Under the pieces are notes generated by a model, which worked only from the letters and a program-made list of their open reading frames with translations, was not told where the DNA came from and ran no database searches. Below, one piece after another: positions 27,385 to 37,100 of a stretch of 64,000 bases of DNA; the stretch's first letter is position 1, and each line of letters begins with the position of its first letter. The stretch comes from Paenibacillus sp. SY21-1 (GTDB lineage: Bacteria; Bacillota; Bacilli; Paenibacillales; Paenibacillaceae), in NCBI RefSeq assembly GCF_005222705.1, contig NZ_STGF01000026.1, positions 52,350-116,349 on the forward strand. Direction: 5' to 3'. A program made the translations under genes and the position numbers.

Positions 27385-28731
27385 ATGTATTTATTTATCC
27401 ATCGAAAGGATTTGCGCTCGCATGACCTGCGCGCCTTCGATTACTTGCGCAAACGCGATGAAGCAGGCATCCACCTGCTTATTATAGATCCGTCGCTGAC
27501 CAGAGGAGAACGGCTTAACAGTCACAGCGGCCGCAACTTTCTGGAGCAAACCGCCGCTCTCATACAGAGCTATGCCGAAGCCGGCAAAGAGCTGCATGTG
27601 CTGCATGGCGATCCCGAGGCGATCGTCGACGCGCTGCTTGCGGCTCACCCCATCGACGAGGTAGTCGTTCATGCCGATTACTCTCCCTACTCCCGCAGAA
27701 GGGACGAGCGGCTGCAGCAGCTTATTCGGGCCCGGGAGAGACGCTGGATGACGCTGCTAGACTCCTCTCTTGCCGACCTCGTCGAGTTTCATGCGTTTGC
27801 AAGACGCGAAGAGCCCTACAAGGTGTTTACGCCCTTCTACCGGATGTGGCTAAGCTTTATCAGACAGTGCTACAGTCCGATGGGGAGCACCTCTATCGCC
27901 GATCTTGCAACAGTCAGGGACATAGGCAAGTCGATCGCCACCGGATTCGGTCTGCCGGAGCCTGTAGCCGAACGAATCGGAGGGACAATGCAAGCCGGCG
28001 GCGCCGACAAATCGGCCGATCTTCTCGAAAGCTTCGTCCGCGAGCGCCTGTCCGCTTACCCCGAGCAGCGCGACGCTTACGGCGACGAGCAGACAAGCGG
28101 CATCTCGCGGTATTTGAATACCGGAGCGCTATCCGCCAGACAGGCTTATGAAATGACGGATGGCTTGCCCGGCTCGGAAGCCTGGGTACGCCAGCTGGCG
28201 TGGCGGGACTTCTACCTCTATCAAGCCATGTACCACGAGCAATACTTCCGGTACGAGCATGACATCGATTTGTCTTCGTTATCCGGCCGTCATTTCGAGG
28301 CTTGGGCAAGCGCGGCGACCGGCATTCCGATTATCGATGCCGCCATGACCCAGCTGCGAAGAACAGGCGAAATGCCAAACCGGCTGCGCATGGTGACCGC
28401 CATGTTTCTGACTAAAAACCTGCTGTGTCCGTTTACGCTCGGCGAACAGCATTTCCGTCTTCATCTAAGCGACTACGACAACACGCTGAATCGCGGCGGC
28501 TGGCTGTGGAGCTCTTCGCTTGGCTACGATGCGGCGCCATATTTCCGGATCATGAACCCTGTGCTGCAATCCCAGCGGCACGATGCCGATGGCGGCTATA
28601 TCAGGCGCTGGCTTCCGCATCTGGCCCACTTGTCCGATAAAAACATTCATTTGCCTCAGGGCAACGCCATCGTTGATCTGAAGGCTTCACGGGCCCGAGC
28701 CATCGAAGTTTATAAAACGATTCTCAAATAA
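27385..28731 (+). CDS. phrB: deoxyribodipyrimidine photolyase (class I CPD photolyase)
   Basis: A 448-residue flavoenzyme that repairs cyclobutane pyrimidine dimers with blue light. The N-terminal photolyase domain starts MYLFIHRKDLRSHDLRAF; the C-terminal FAD domain has SRYLNTGALSARQ, WVRQLAWRDFYLY, TGIPIIDAAM, NRLRMVTAMFLTKNL and a final RIMNPVLQSQRHD. All DNA- and flavin-contact motifs seem intact. ATG 27385 has GAGGAG eight bases before it. Monocistronic, with a terminator at 28787. Photolyase suits an organism exposed to light at soil or plant surfaces. Confidence 0.96.
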   Translation: MYLFIHRKDLRSHDLRAFDYLRKRDEAGIHLLIIDPSLTRGERLNSHSGRNFLEQTAALIQSYAEAGKELHVLHGDPEAIVDALLAAHPIDEVVVHADYSPYSRRRDERLQQLIRARERRWMTLLDSSLADLVEFHAFARREEPYKVFTPFYRMWLSFIRQCYSPMGSTSIADLATVRDIGKSIATGFGLPEPVAERIGGTMQAGGADKSADLLESFVRERLSAYPEQRDAYGDEQTSGISRYLNTGALSARQAYEMTDGLPGSEAWVRQLAWRDFYLYQAMYHEQYFRYEHDIDLSSLSGRHFEAWASAATGIPIIDAAMTQLRRTGEMPNRLRMVTAMFLTKNLLCPFTLGEQHFRLHLSDYDNTLNRGGWLWSSSLGYDAAPYFRIMNPVLQSQRHDADGGYIRRWLPHLAHLSDKNIHLPQGNAIVDLKASRARAIEVYKTILK

Positions 28732-28786
28732 TCTGTATCCTTGCAATTCCGTTCTCTTTGTCTATTATCTGTATACAACTACAATA

Positions 28787-28830
28787 AACCTCCACCCGCT
28801 CTTTGAATCAGAGTCGGATGGAGGTTTTTT
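28787..28830 (+). terminator. intrinsic terminator after phrB
   Basis: Stem AACCTCCACCCG / CGGATGGAGGTT with one mismatch and an inner CTCT/AGAG pairing, ending in TTTTTT. Confidence 0.88.
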
Positions 28831-28884
28831 CCGCTGAAATAAGGCCGATTGGATTCATTTGGCTCCGTTTGCCGGCTTTAACGC

Positions 28885-30129
28885 CTAGCCATGCGATAAC
28901 TGCTGTCTTCTGCCTAATGCCACCATAAAGAGCAGAATCAGCAGAAGGACGAGCACTTGAAGCCCGATATACCATAGCGTCACGCCGGCCGAATAGGAAT
29001 CCATAAACCAGCCGGTCAAGCGAGGGAATACGGCTCCCCCAAGTCCTCCGCAAGCAACGAGCAAACTTGTCGTTCTTTCGGTCATGCCCGGAATGAGCGC
29101 GTTGGCGTAGACAAGCGCGATTCCGAAAATGCCGGACAGCAGCAAGCCGCTAAGCACGATTAACGCCAGCAGCCAGCTTAATGAGCCCGCTGACGCAAGC
29201 AGAGCAAAAATAACGGTCGCTCCGATCGTCGCGTACAGCAAATACCGGGCATAGCCCATTCGATCGGCAAGCACGCCCGCGAACAAACGACCGGCGACCA
29301 TCGCTCCCCAGAACAAGCTTAGCGTCGCTGCCGCATTGGCCTCATGCACGCCGACTTTTTCAATAAGAATAGAAGGCAGGTAGTTGGAAAAGCTCATTTC
29401 CATGCCGACATACAGCATAAAAAATAAAGCGGCCAACAGCAGAAAAGGAAGCGACCGGCGAGGATATCCGAAAAATGCCGATGCGGCAGGTTGATTGACG
29501 GATAATGTCGGTCTATCTCCCACAACCTCATGCTTATTCGGCTTGATTCGATCAACGCCCGGCTGGAATCCGATTTCCTCGTCCGCCTCCTGTCCGAACG
29601 ATAAGGTTAGCCATAGCATAAAGGTGACCGCCGACAACGCGGCAAGCGCAGGAAACGCCGTTTGCCAGGCCTGCTGCTGAATAAGATACGCAGCCCCCAG
29701 CGGGATGAGCAGCGCGCCTACGCCAAAGAAGGTTTCCAGCCGGCTCATGGCAGAGGCCTTGCCGTCCTTGACAAGATCGATGATCATGGCCCCGACAACC
29801 GCCTCCGTCATGCCGAACCCGACGCCAGCGAGCGGCGCGATGGCCAGCATCCATTCCCATGGCGGCAGCAGGCTGTAAGCGGCTTCGCTGACTGTAAGCG
29901 CGCCGATGGCAACCAGCACGGCTCCCCGCTTCCCGATTCGCGCCGTTAACGAAGGAGCCAGCAGCACCCCGACAAGAAAGCCGATAAATTGATTCATAAT
30001 CCATTGCCCGCCATCCTTGTAACTCAGGCCGTAGTGCTCCACCATCTGCTCCAGAATCGAGCCGCCTATCACATGAGCCACCCCGATAACGAGATAAGAT
30101 AAGCAGCCCAGCCACAGTAACTTTTTCAT
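28885..30129 (-). CDS. MFS transporter, GlcP/FucP-like sugar:proton symporter
   Basis: A 414-residue permease with 12 TM helices. The family pattern QFIGFLVGVLLAPSL, MSRLETFFGVGALLIPLG and YVGMEMSFSNYLPSIL closely tracks the Bacillus glucose/mannose symporter GlcP and the FucP family, so import of a hexose-type sugar is inferred. A long polar loop with a variable sequence connects the halves. ATG 30129 follows AAGGAG at ten bases. No regulator or catabolic gene is adjacent. Confidence 0.85.
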   Translation of the reverse strand: MKKLLWLGCLSYLVIGVAHVIGGSILEQMVEHYGLSYKDGGQWIMNQFIGFLVGVLLAPSLTARIGKRGAVLVAIGALTVSEAAYSLLPPWEWMLAIAPLAGVGFGMTEAVVGAMIIDLVKDGKASAMSRLETFFGVGALLIPLGAAYLIQQQAWQTAFPALAALSAVTFMLWLTLSFGQEADEEIGFQPGVDRIKPNKHEVVGDRPTLSVNQPAASAFFGYPRRSLPFLLLAALFFMLYVGMEMSFSNYLPSILIEKVGVHEANAAATLSLFWGAMVAGRLFAGVLADRMGYARYLLYATIGATVIFALLASAGSLSWLLALIVLSGLLLSGIFGIALVYANALIPGMTERTTSLLVACGGLGGAVFPRLTGWFMDSYSAGVTLWYIGLQVLVLLLILLFMVALGRRQQLSHG

Positions 30130-30268
30130 TCGCCTAATACTCCTTCAACAAGATAAGCCCGCAAAATGGATTAGGGCTGTTATACTTTACAGTATGACAT
30201 AAAGAGAGCTGCAACGATGCAATAAATGATTGCTTTTCTTGAAAATAATAGATAGAAGGCTGGATACA

Positions 30269-30760
30269 ATGATGAAAATTGGACCGCTGCTGCCGCAGCA
30301 TGGCCAGGCCATATGCGATTGGAGCTACGCCCCTCCCTACGATCTCTACCGTTGGCCCGCCTGGGAGGACATGCAAAAGGACGGAATCGAATTCGGCGAT
30401 CCCGTTATTCGTGCCGCCCAGTATGCTTCCGTACTGGACGGCGACGGAGCCCTGATTGGATTTGCCCAATTTTTCCCGATGAGCGGCGTGACAAGGCTCG
30501 GGCTCGGTTTGCGGCCCGACTTATGCGGACGTGGCCTCGGTGCCGGACTTGCCGAGCTTATAGCCAAGGAGGCGGAGCGGAGGGCTCCGCATGACGAAAT
30601 TGATCTTGAGGTGCTGAGCTGGAATAAACGGGCTATACGCGCATACGAAAAAGCGGGCTTCCGTATCACCGATACGTATGCCCGCCGCACGCCTACAGGC
30701 TATGCCGATTTTCACTGTATGGTCTACTGCAAATCTCCGGAGCCTCCTCCTAACGGATGA
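30269..30760 (+). CDS. GNAT family N-acetyltransferase
   Basis: A 163-residue acetyl-CoA-dependent acetyltransferase, substrate unknown. The acetyl-CoA-binding core is LGLGLRPDLCGRGLGAGLA (Q/R-x2-G-x-G/A loop RGLGAG), followed by LEVLSWNKRAIRAYEKAGF, the typical C-terminal GNAT helix resembling RimI/RimL amino-group acetyltransferases. ATG 30269 (next codon also ATG) with weak GAAGG upstream; the TTG at 30230 would add 13 residues. Convergent with the ykuI-like gene, 15 bases apart. Confidence 0.85.
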   Translation: MMKIGPLLPQHGQAICDWSYAPPYDLYRWPAWEDMQKDGIEFGDPVIRAAQYASVLDGDGALIGFAQFFPMSGVTRLGLGLRPDLCGRGLGAGLAELIAKEAERRAPHDEIDLEVLSWNKRAIRAYEKAGFRITDTYARRTPTGYADFHCMVYCKSPEPPPNG

Positions 30761-30775
30761 ACTTCAACGGGCCGG

Positions 30776-31996
30776 TTACTTGCGGTCCAATTCCTTGAGG
30801 TCCATGAACAGAATCAACCCTGGCGCAACCAGCACCGATACGGTTCGAATCCACGCTTGCGATTCCAGATCGGCATAGGCCCGCGAGACGATTGCCCTCC
30901 GGTTCTCATCCAGCTGAACGAGACTTGGGACAAAATAAGGACGCCAGCTCCAATTCGCTCCCTTATATTGCGTTTCGCAGCTCCAATCCGTACCGGCTGT
31001 GCGGGAATAGTTCGACGATAGCTGAACGCCGTCTTCGGTGCACAGATAGACCCGAATACAATGCTCATCGAGCTCCTGCAGCAAGCCTGTCAGCCACCCA
31101 TCGACTAGAGCGGGAACCCCCGTCTTTGGAACGAGCGTCGTCAAACGCTCGGCCAATTGCTCGGCCTGCCGATGCCATACCCGCTCCATGCCGACAAATT
31201 GCAGCAAATGCCGCTCAAGGGCGCGTGTAATGATCGGCGCAAAGCAAGTCGCCTCGCGAAACTCCGGCTCTGCGCCAGCGAATAAGAATCCCTGCACATA
31301 ACGCGCTCCCGCCTGAATGGAACGGGCCAGGTCCTCCTCCCGCTCCACGCCCTCGATAAGCAGCGAAGCGCCGATTTGCTCCGCCAAATCGGAGAATGAA
31401 CGCAGCACGCCGAAATAACCGTCGTGGGTGGCGCTTCTTTTAATCATATGAATATCAAGCTTGAGCAGGTTGGGCTGAATTTGGGCAATCCGATCCATTC
31501 CGCTGAATCCGCTGCCAACATCGTCAATTGCAATCTGGCAGCCCCGCTCGCGGTAAAGATCAACGACGGCGCGCAGCCCCTCCATAGGGCCCCCAAAGCT
31601 TTCCTCCGTAATCTCTATTACAACTCTGGCAGGATTAATTCCATATTTATCCAGCAAAGAGAGCGTGTACAGCTCCCCGATCTCCTCATAACGGTATATC
31701 CACGAAGGCTTCAAATTAATGAACAGCATCGGCTGCTCCTTTGTTTGCGCCAACTTGGCAAATGCCTGCTCGCGCAGCATCCGATCCACGTTGATATGAT
31801 CCTCCAGCGCAATGCGTTCATCGCAGAAAAAGGGTCCCAGGCTTCGTACGGAATCGCTTTTCACCGCGCGGCCAAGCACCTCATAGCCTATTATTCTTCT
31901 GGTATCCATTGCAATAATCGGCTGATAAAAGGCGGCAATCTTCTCGCCTTGCAAGCCTAGCGCCTTCGGCAACAGTGATGCTTGGTACTCGCTCAT
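30776..31996 (-). CDS. ykuI: EAL-domain protein, YkuI-like (c-di-GMP binding)
   Basis: A 406-residue protein: EAL domain (about residues 18-260) plus a PAS-like YkuI_C domain, matching the 407-residue Bacillus YkuI. The EAL motif reads EVLGR; metal and catalytic residues appear present: Asn in FINLKPSW, Glu in VIEITEES, Asp-Asp in AIDDVGSG, Lys in LKLDIHMIK, Glu in IEGVE. So it could hydrolyse c-di-GMP, although the Bacillus homologue mostly binds it. Cytosolic. Loop variation (DDVGSG for DDFGTG) is tolerated in active enzymes. Confidence 0.85.
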   Translation of the reverse strand: MSEYQASLLPKALGLQGEKIAAFYQPIIAMDTRRIIGYEVLGRAVKSDSVRSLGPFFCDERIALEDHINVDRMLREQAFAKLAQTKEQPMLFINLKPSWIYRYEEIGELYTLSLLDKYGINPARVVIEITEESFGGPMEGLRAVVDLYRERGCQIAIDDVGSGFSGMDRIAQIQPNLLKLDIHMIKRSATHDGYFGVLRSFSDLAEQIGASLLIEGVEREEDLARSIQAGARYVQGFLFAGAEPEFREATCFAPIITRALERHLLQFVGMERVWHRQAEQLAERLTTLVPKTGVPALVDGWLTGLLQELDEHCIRVYLCTEDGVQLSSNYSRTAGTDWSCETQYKGANWSWRPYFVPSLVQLDENRRAIVSRAYADLESQAWIRTVSVLVAPGLILFMDLKELDRK

Positions 31997-32205
31997 AGGC
32001 TTCTCCTTTGTGTCAGTTGCATGTAACGAACCCTATCATGTGTGAACATATTGTAATGTAGTCGACAATAAATGTAAAGTTCCGACAAAAACTTCCCTTC
32101 GATTAAGTCTTATTGCTTATTGGTTTACCGATTCTTTAGTATCGATTTAAAGCGCCGCAGAATGGGACTCCCGACTTTCATTGCGACAATATGCCCATCT
32201 ATTGA

Positions 32206-32266
32206 TTCGACAATTTTCGAATAATCGACTAAACTGTGTTTATATTTAACACTATCTGGTCGATAT
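32206..32266 (+). promoter_or_regulatory. upstream region of the chemoreceptor-NRPS pair: candidate motility-sigma -10
   Basis: The 354-bp gap 31997-32350 has no gene. GTCGATAT at 32259-32266 matches seven of eight bases of the sigma-D -10 (GCCGATAT), and a very similar GTCGATAA lies upstream of motA. The -35 TAAA is not well placed here. A Spo0A-box-like TTCGACA is at 32206-32212; such a 7-mer is expected several times by chance in this window. Confidence 0.35.
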
Positions 32267-32350
32267 TGAAAGAGTAGAAGGGAAGTGGTAGTCATGTAGA
32301 ACATAAAACTGTTTATCGATTACATCATATCCATATGGAGGCTCATCATT

Positions 32351-34105
32351 ATGCGCAATAAGATAAACATATCCTTTTTCACAAAAACTATTTTATTATC
32401 GTCTGTAAATATCTTCCTCATTGGTGCTTTGCTTATCGGAGCGAGCTACTTTATTCAAAGAAATATTCTGATTGAACAGCTACATAGTCAGATTAAGGAA
32501 GTTACTGTCAAGTGGTACGAGCAACTCGACCCTGCACAGGTTAAAATAGCGATGAATGAGAAGAGTTATCAAGGACCTGTGCAATCCGAACTACGCTCTG
32601 TGATGGATTCCATTTCCCAATATAACCCTAACATCGCTCAGGCCTATGTCTTTGGCACCGAGCTTCAGAACGGGAACCAAACCTCGCTTGGCGTAGTTCC
32701 GTCGTTTCTGATCGAGCCGCTGGAAAGCGCCGGCCTGAACATCGGCGATATGTACGAGCAGCCGGACAATATTGCCAAAACTGTGCGCAGCGTGCTGGAT
32801 ACGAAGGCCGAAACGTTCTCTGACATCTATAGCGATGAATTTGGCACATGGACGACCATTGCCTATCCGCTTGCCGACGAGAGCGGCACTATTTTTGCCT
32901 ATTTCGCCGTCGATACGGACGCGACCTCAATTCCTGAGGGCTTGCATGACCTCCTTGTGTCCGGCATTATTATCCTGCTTCTCTCCTTGATGGTTAGCAT
33001 TTCGATTCAATACTTTATCGTCAGACGCACGCTTTCCCCGATTCGCGACCTGATCCGCGGCATCGAGCAAGTCAGCGCCGGCAATCTGGACGTCGAGCTG
33101 CGCACAGGCAAGGACGATCTTGGCATCATTAACGAGAAGTTTAATCAAATGGCCGGTAATATGAACAATACTGTCGTCAAGGTGCAGGAGCTCTCGGTCA
33201 CGGTAGCGGATCTGGCCAAGGGTCTCTATGAGACGTCGGAGCATAACAATCGCCACGCCGAAACAATCAATTCGCATATCAAAATGATTACCAGCAATAT
33301 TCAGTATCAAGAAAACTCTAGCGCCGAAAGCTCAAAAGCCATCACGGAGATAAGCGAAGTTATCCAGACCATTGCCCACAATTCGACAACGTTGGCGGAC
33401 GAAACCGGCTCGGTAAAAAATATGTCTGTAGAAGGCGACGGCGTCGTCAAAAGCATGGCCGAGCAAATGTCCCATATTACCAAGTTTGTTCAGGACACCT
33501 CCGTTTCTGTCAACCTTCTTGACCGCCGTTCGCAGGAAATCGGCGATATTCTGAATGTCATTAGCGGCATCGCCAATCAAACCAACCTGCTTGCGCTTAA
33601 CGCAGCCATCGAGGCTTCCCGGGTAGGGGAGCATGGACGCGGTTTTGCCGTCGTCGCAGGAGAGGTTCGCAAGCTCGCCGAGCAATCAAGGCAATCGGCC
33701 GATCACATTTCTTCCCTGATCAAGCAAGTCCAAGAGGAAATTCATCAGGCTTCCCAATCGATGAAGCACGGTACGACTATCGTGGAAAAAGGCATGGAAA
33801 TGGCGGAGGAAACCGGAAAGCTGTTCACCGATATTTTGTACGCCACCAAAAATGTATCCGAGCAGGTACTCGAGGTATCCAGCGCCGCACAGCAAATTTC
33901 GGCCGGCACAGAGGAAATATCCGCCAATGCGGATGAGCTGAACGCAGCCGTTAGCAAAACGGCAACCAACACTAGCGAAATCAGCCATTCCATGGAAGAG
34001 CAAAAGGTTCATCTCGAGGCAATCGTGAGGTCCTCCAATATCCTCTCTGGAACGGCAGATGAACTGACTGAGCTTATTAAACAATTTAAAGTAAAGAAAA
34101 AGTAA
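32351..34105 (+). CDS. methyl-accepting chemotaxis protein (transmembrane receptor)
   Basis: A 584-residue chemoreceptor: TM1 (about residues 13-35), extracellular ligand domain of about 165 residues (Cache-like, with GTWTTIAYPLADESGTIFAYFAVD), TM2 (about 197-220), HAMP domain (RRTLSPIRDLIRGIEQVSAGNLDVELRTG region), then the methyl-accepting signalling coil. The conserved CheA/CheW-contact tip reads ANQTNLLALNAAIEASRVG.. and continues GRGFAVVAGEVRKLAEQS. ATG 32351 has GGAGG nine bases upstream. Its stop lies 17 bases before an NRPS-reductase gene, with no terminator between, so the two are probably one transcript. Confidence 0.94.
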   Translation: MRNKINISFFTKTILLSSVNIFLIGALLIGASYFIQRNILIEQLHSQIKEVTVKWYEQLDPAQVKIAMNEKSYQGPVQSELRSVMDSISQYNPNIAQAYVFGTELQNGNQTSLGVVPSFLIEPLESAGLNIGDMYEQPDNIAKTVRSVLDTKAETFSDIYSDEFGTWTTIAYPLADESGTIFAYFAVDTDATSIPEGLHDLLVSGIIILLLSLMVSISIQYFIVRRTLSPIRDLIRGIEQVSAGNLDVELRTGKDDLGIINEKFNQMAGNMNNTVVKVQELSVTVADLAKGLYETSEHNNRHAETINSHIKMITSNIQYQENSSAESSKAITEISEVIQTIAHNSTTLADETGSVKNMSVEGDGVVKSMAEQMSHITKFVQDTSVSVNLLDRRSQEIGDILNVISGIANQTNLLALNAAIEASRVGEHGRGFAVVAGEVRKLAEQSRQSADHISSLIKQVQEEIHQASQSMKHGTTIVEKGMEMAEETGKLFTDILYATKNVSEQVLEVSSAAQQISAGTEEISANADELNAAVSKTATNTSEISHSMEEQKVHLEAIVRSSNILSGTADELTELIKQFKVKKK

Positions 34106-34122
34106 TCCTAAGGAGACCCCAT

Positions 34123-37100
34123 ATGACTAAAGAGAGAGTATCGACGGATAGTAGATCAGATTCCGAACTGCATGCCCTTTCCATCCCTCTTGACTATCGG
34201 CGGCAATCAAGCTCGTTCAAGCAAGCAGAGGTCAAGATGCAATTGCCGGACGGTCTCGGCCTTACGTGCCGCGAGCTTCATCCGGATGAGTTGGATCGAT
34301 TGGGGTTATTCCTGAGTGTGTATGCCGCCTGGATTTACCGTTTTTCAGGAGAGCAAGAAATGGCCATAGGCACAGCCGGCAGCCGGCTTGCCCCCCTTTC
34401 CTTGATGCTCTCGATCCCGCGCAAGCAATCGTTTCGGAAGCTGTGGCAGGATGTGCGCTCCTTGATGGAGCAGGACAACACGGAAGCAGCGCGGCAGCCG
34501 GAAACTTTTTTGACTTTAAATCATCATCTGGAGCAAGACAGCCATTATTTGCTGAATTGGTCGTTTAACGAGGTTGGGGAGGTTGTCCACCTAACGGTAA
34601 CCTATGACTCCTCACTGCTCAAGCAGTCGACTATCGAGCGCTACATACAAGGCTATCTCACCCTGCTTCAGGCGGTATTGGCGGACCAGTCCGCAGCTAT
34701 CGGCTCGGTTCCCATTCTGACCGAGGAAGAATACGAGCTTTACAGGCAACTAAACGATACCGACTTCGACTACCCAGCCGAGACTACTGTACATGGCATG
34801 ATAGAACAAGTCGCCGAGCGGTTTGGCGATCGGTCTGCCATTTCCTTCGGAGAGCAAACGTATACGTACAGCCAACTAAACGAGCGCGCAAACCAAATTG
34901 CGCATAAACTGCTGGAATGCGGGCTGCAAAAGGGAGATTTCGTTACCCTATTCATGGAACGGAGCTCTGAAACGATCATCAGTCTACTAGGCGTAATGAA
35001 AGCAGGCGGAGCCTATGTACCGGTCGATCCGGACTATCCGGAGGAACGGATTCAATATATTATCGGAGATACGAAAGCCGCATACGTGCTGACCAAAAGC
35101 AATCATGAGTCGCGCGCGAGGGAGCTGACCTCAGACCTTGGCGTTGTCAAGCACATTGTGCGGGTGGACGAAACGCTAGGACAAGCGCCCGCTCACAATC
35201 CCGATGTCCATGTCCTCCCAAGCGATCTAGCCTACGTCATTTATACATCCGGATCTACCGGCCAACCTAAAGGCACGATGCTTGCCCACGAAGGAGCCGT
35301 TAATCTGGGTGTGTTCATTCGAGATACATTCGAGATTACAGAGCAGGATATTCTGACCCAATTCGCCACGTTCAGCTTTGACGCTTCGGTATGGGAGCTG
35401 ATCAGTGCTCTGTATGCAGGCGCTCATCTCATTCTGTTAACGGCCGAAGAGCGCGTATCCGTAGAAGCCTTTGCGGATACAGTGGACAGGACGGGCATTA
35501 CGATGGTGCCTGCCATACCGACCGTGTTCTTCAACCAGTTGGCCGTTCGCCTGTCTGCGGAAGGATTCCGCAAGCTTAGAACCGTCCGGGCGGTCATGAC
35601 GGCGGGCGAAGCGCTGTACGGCGAGCAGGTTCGGGCCTTCCAGTCGAAATCGCAGAGCAAGATTGACGTATACAATCTATACGGGCCGACCGAATGCACA
35701 ATCGGCACAACCTATCATAGAATCAGCCAAGCCATTCCGGAGCAAGTCACGCACATTCCGATTGGAACGCCGAACGGCAACTATCGGGTATATATCGTAA
35801 ACAACGAGCTTGGTTTATGCCCGCCTGGCGTTCCCGGCGAAATGCTGATTGCCAGCGTCGGCCTGGCTAAAGGATATTTGAATCAGCAGGCGAAAACGGA
35901 CGAGGCGTTTATAGCAAGTCCTTTTGTCCCGGGAGAGACCGTGTACAGATCCGGCGATATCGTCAAATTGCTGGCCGACGGCACCATTGAATACGTTACG
36001 CGCAGGGATTCACAGGTTAAAATCCGCGGCCACCGCATTGAGCTTGGAGCTGTCGAGGACTATCTGGTCAAATATCCGAATGTGCAGGATACGGCGGTCA
36101 TTGCGATTAAAGACAGCAGCGGACAACAAGCGCTTGTCGGCTACTATACGACCAAGGACAGCAGCTCGATTGCTGCGGCGGAGCTCAGAACCTTCCTTCA
36201 CAGCAAGATGCCCGCTTATTATGTGCCGAAATGGCTCATTCAGCTGGACGTGATGCCGCTGTCCCCTACGGGCAAGGTGGAACGCAAGAAGCTGGCGGCC
36301 TTTGAGATCAAGCACGAGCCGGATGAAACCGTCGTGGAAGAAGCGAAGCGGCCGCAGAGCGCTTATCAGAAGCTTGTCGCTGAGGCATGGGGTCACCAGC
36401 TCGGCCAGAAGCCGTTCAGCATTGACGACGATTTCTTCCAAATCGGAGGGGATTCGCTTGCGGTTATTCAGGCGCTCGTCTATCTCAAGCCGCATTGCAC
36501 CTCGTTGACCATTCAGGATTTGTTCCGCTACAAAACGCTGGCGGAGCTGGCTGCGAGAATGGAGGAGCTTGATCTTGCCGGGCTTGCTTCGGCGTCCTCG
36601 GTCGCAAGCGACAGCCCTAAACCTGGCCGGACCGGAAACATCGTCCGTCTGGAGGAGCTGCCTCGCATTAAAAATCGCGAGGTCATGCACAAGGCGTTGA
36701 CGGAGGATGCCACACGTCCCAATACGCTGCTCCTGACCGGCGCCACCGGCTATTTGGGCTCGCATCTGCTATACGAGCTGCTGAAAAAAAGCGCGACCGG
36801 CATCATTGCGGTTATCCGTCCGTCTATCGGCATGACGGGAAGCGAACGGCTGAGAGAAGTTATGAAGAACTATTTCGGAGACAGTCTGCACGAGCTGCTT
36901 AAGGAGCGCGTCCAGGTGCTGGAGGGTGAATTGTCCGCTCCTATGCTGGGACTCTCCCATTCGGATTGGACGGAGCTCGGCCAGCGTGTCGGCACGATCA
37001 TTCACGCTGCGGCCGATGTCCGCCATTTTGGAACCCCGGAGCAATTCGAGCAAACGAACGTGCACGGCACGCGCCATTTGATTGAGCTGGCCGAATCACG

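Noticed and set aside
30760..30776. Possible operon of the GNAT gene with the EAL gene
   Set aside because: They are convergent, not co-directional.
32206..32212. Spo0A box (TTCGACA) as evidence of sporulation control of the chemoreceptor-NRPS unit
   Set aside because: A single 7-mer has about eight expected chance matches in this window; kept only as a note.
31997..32350. c-di-GMP riboswitch ahead of the chemoreceptor
   Set aside because: The conserved GEMM core elements are absent; only short inverted repeats were found.
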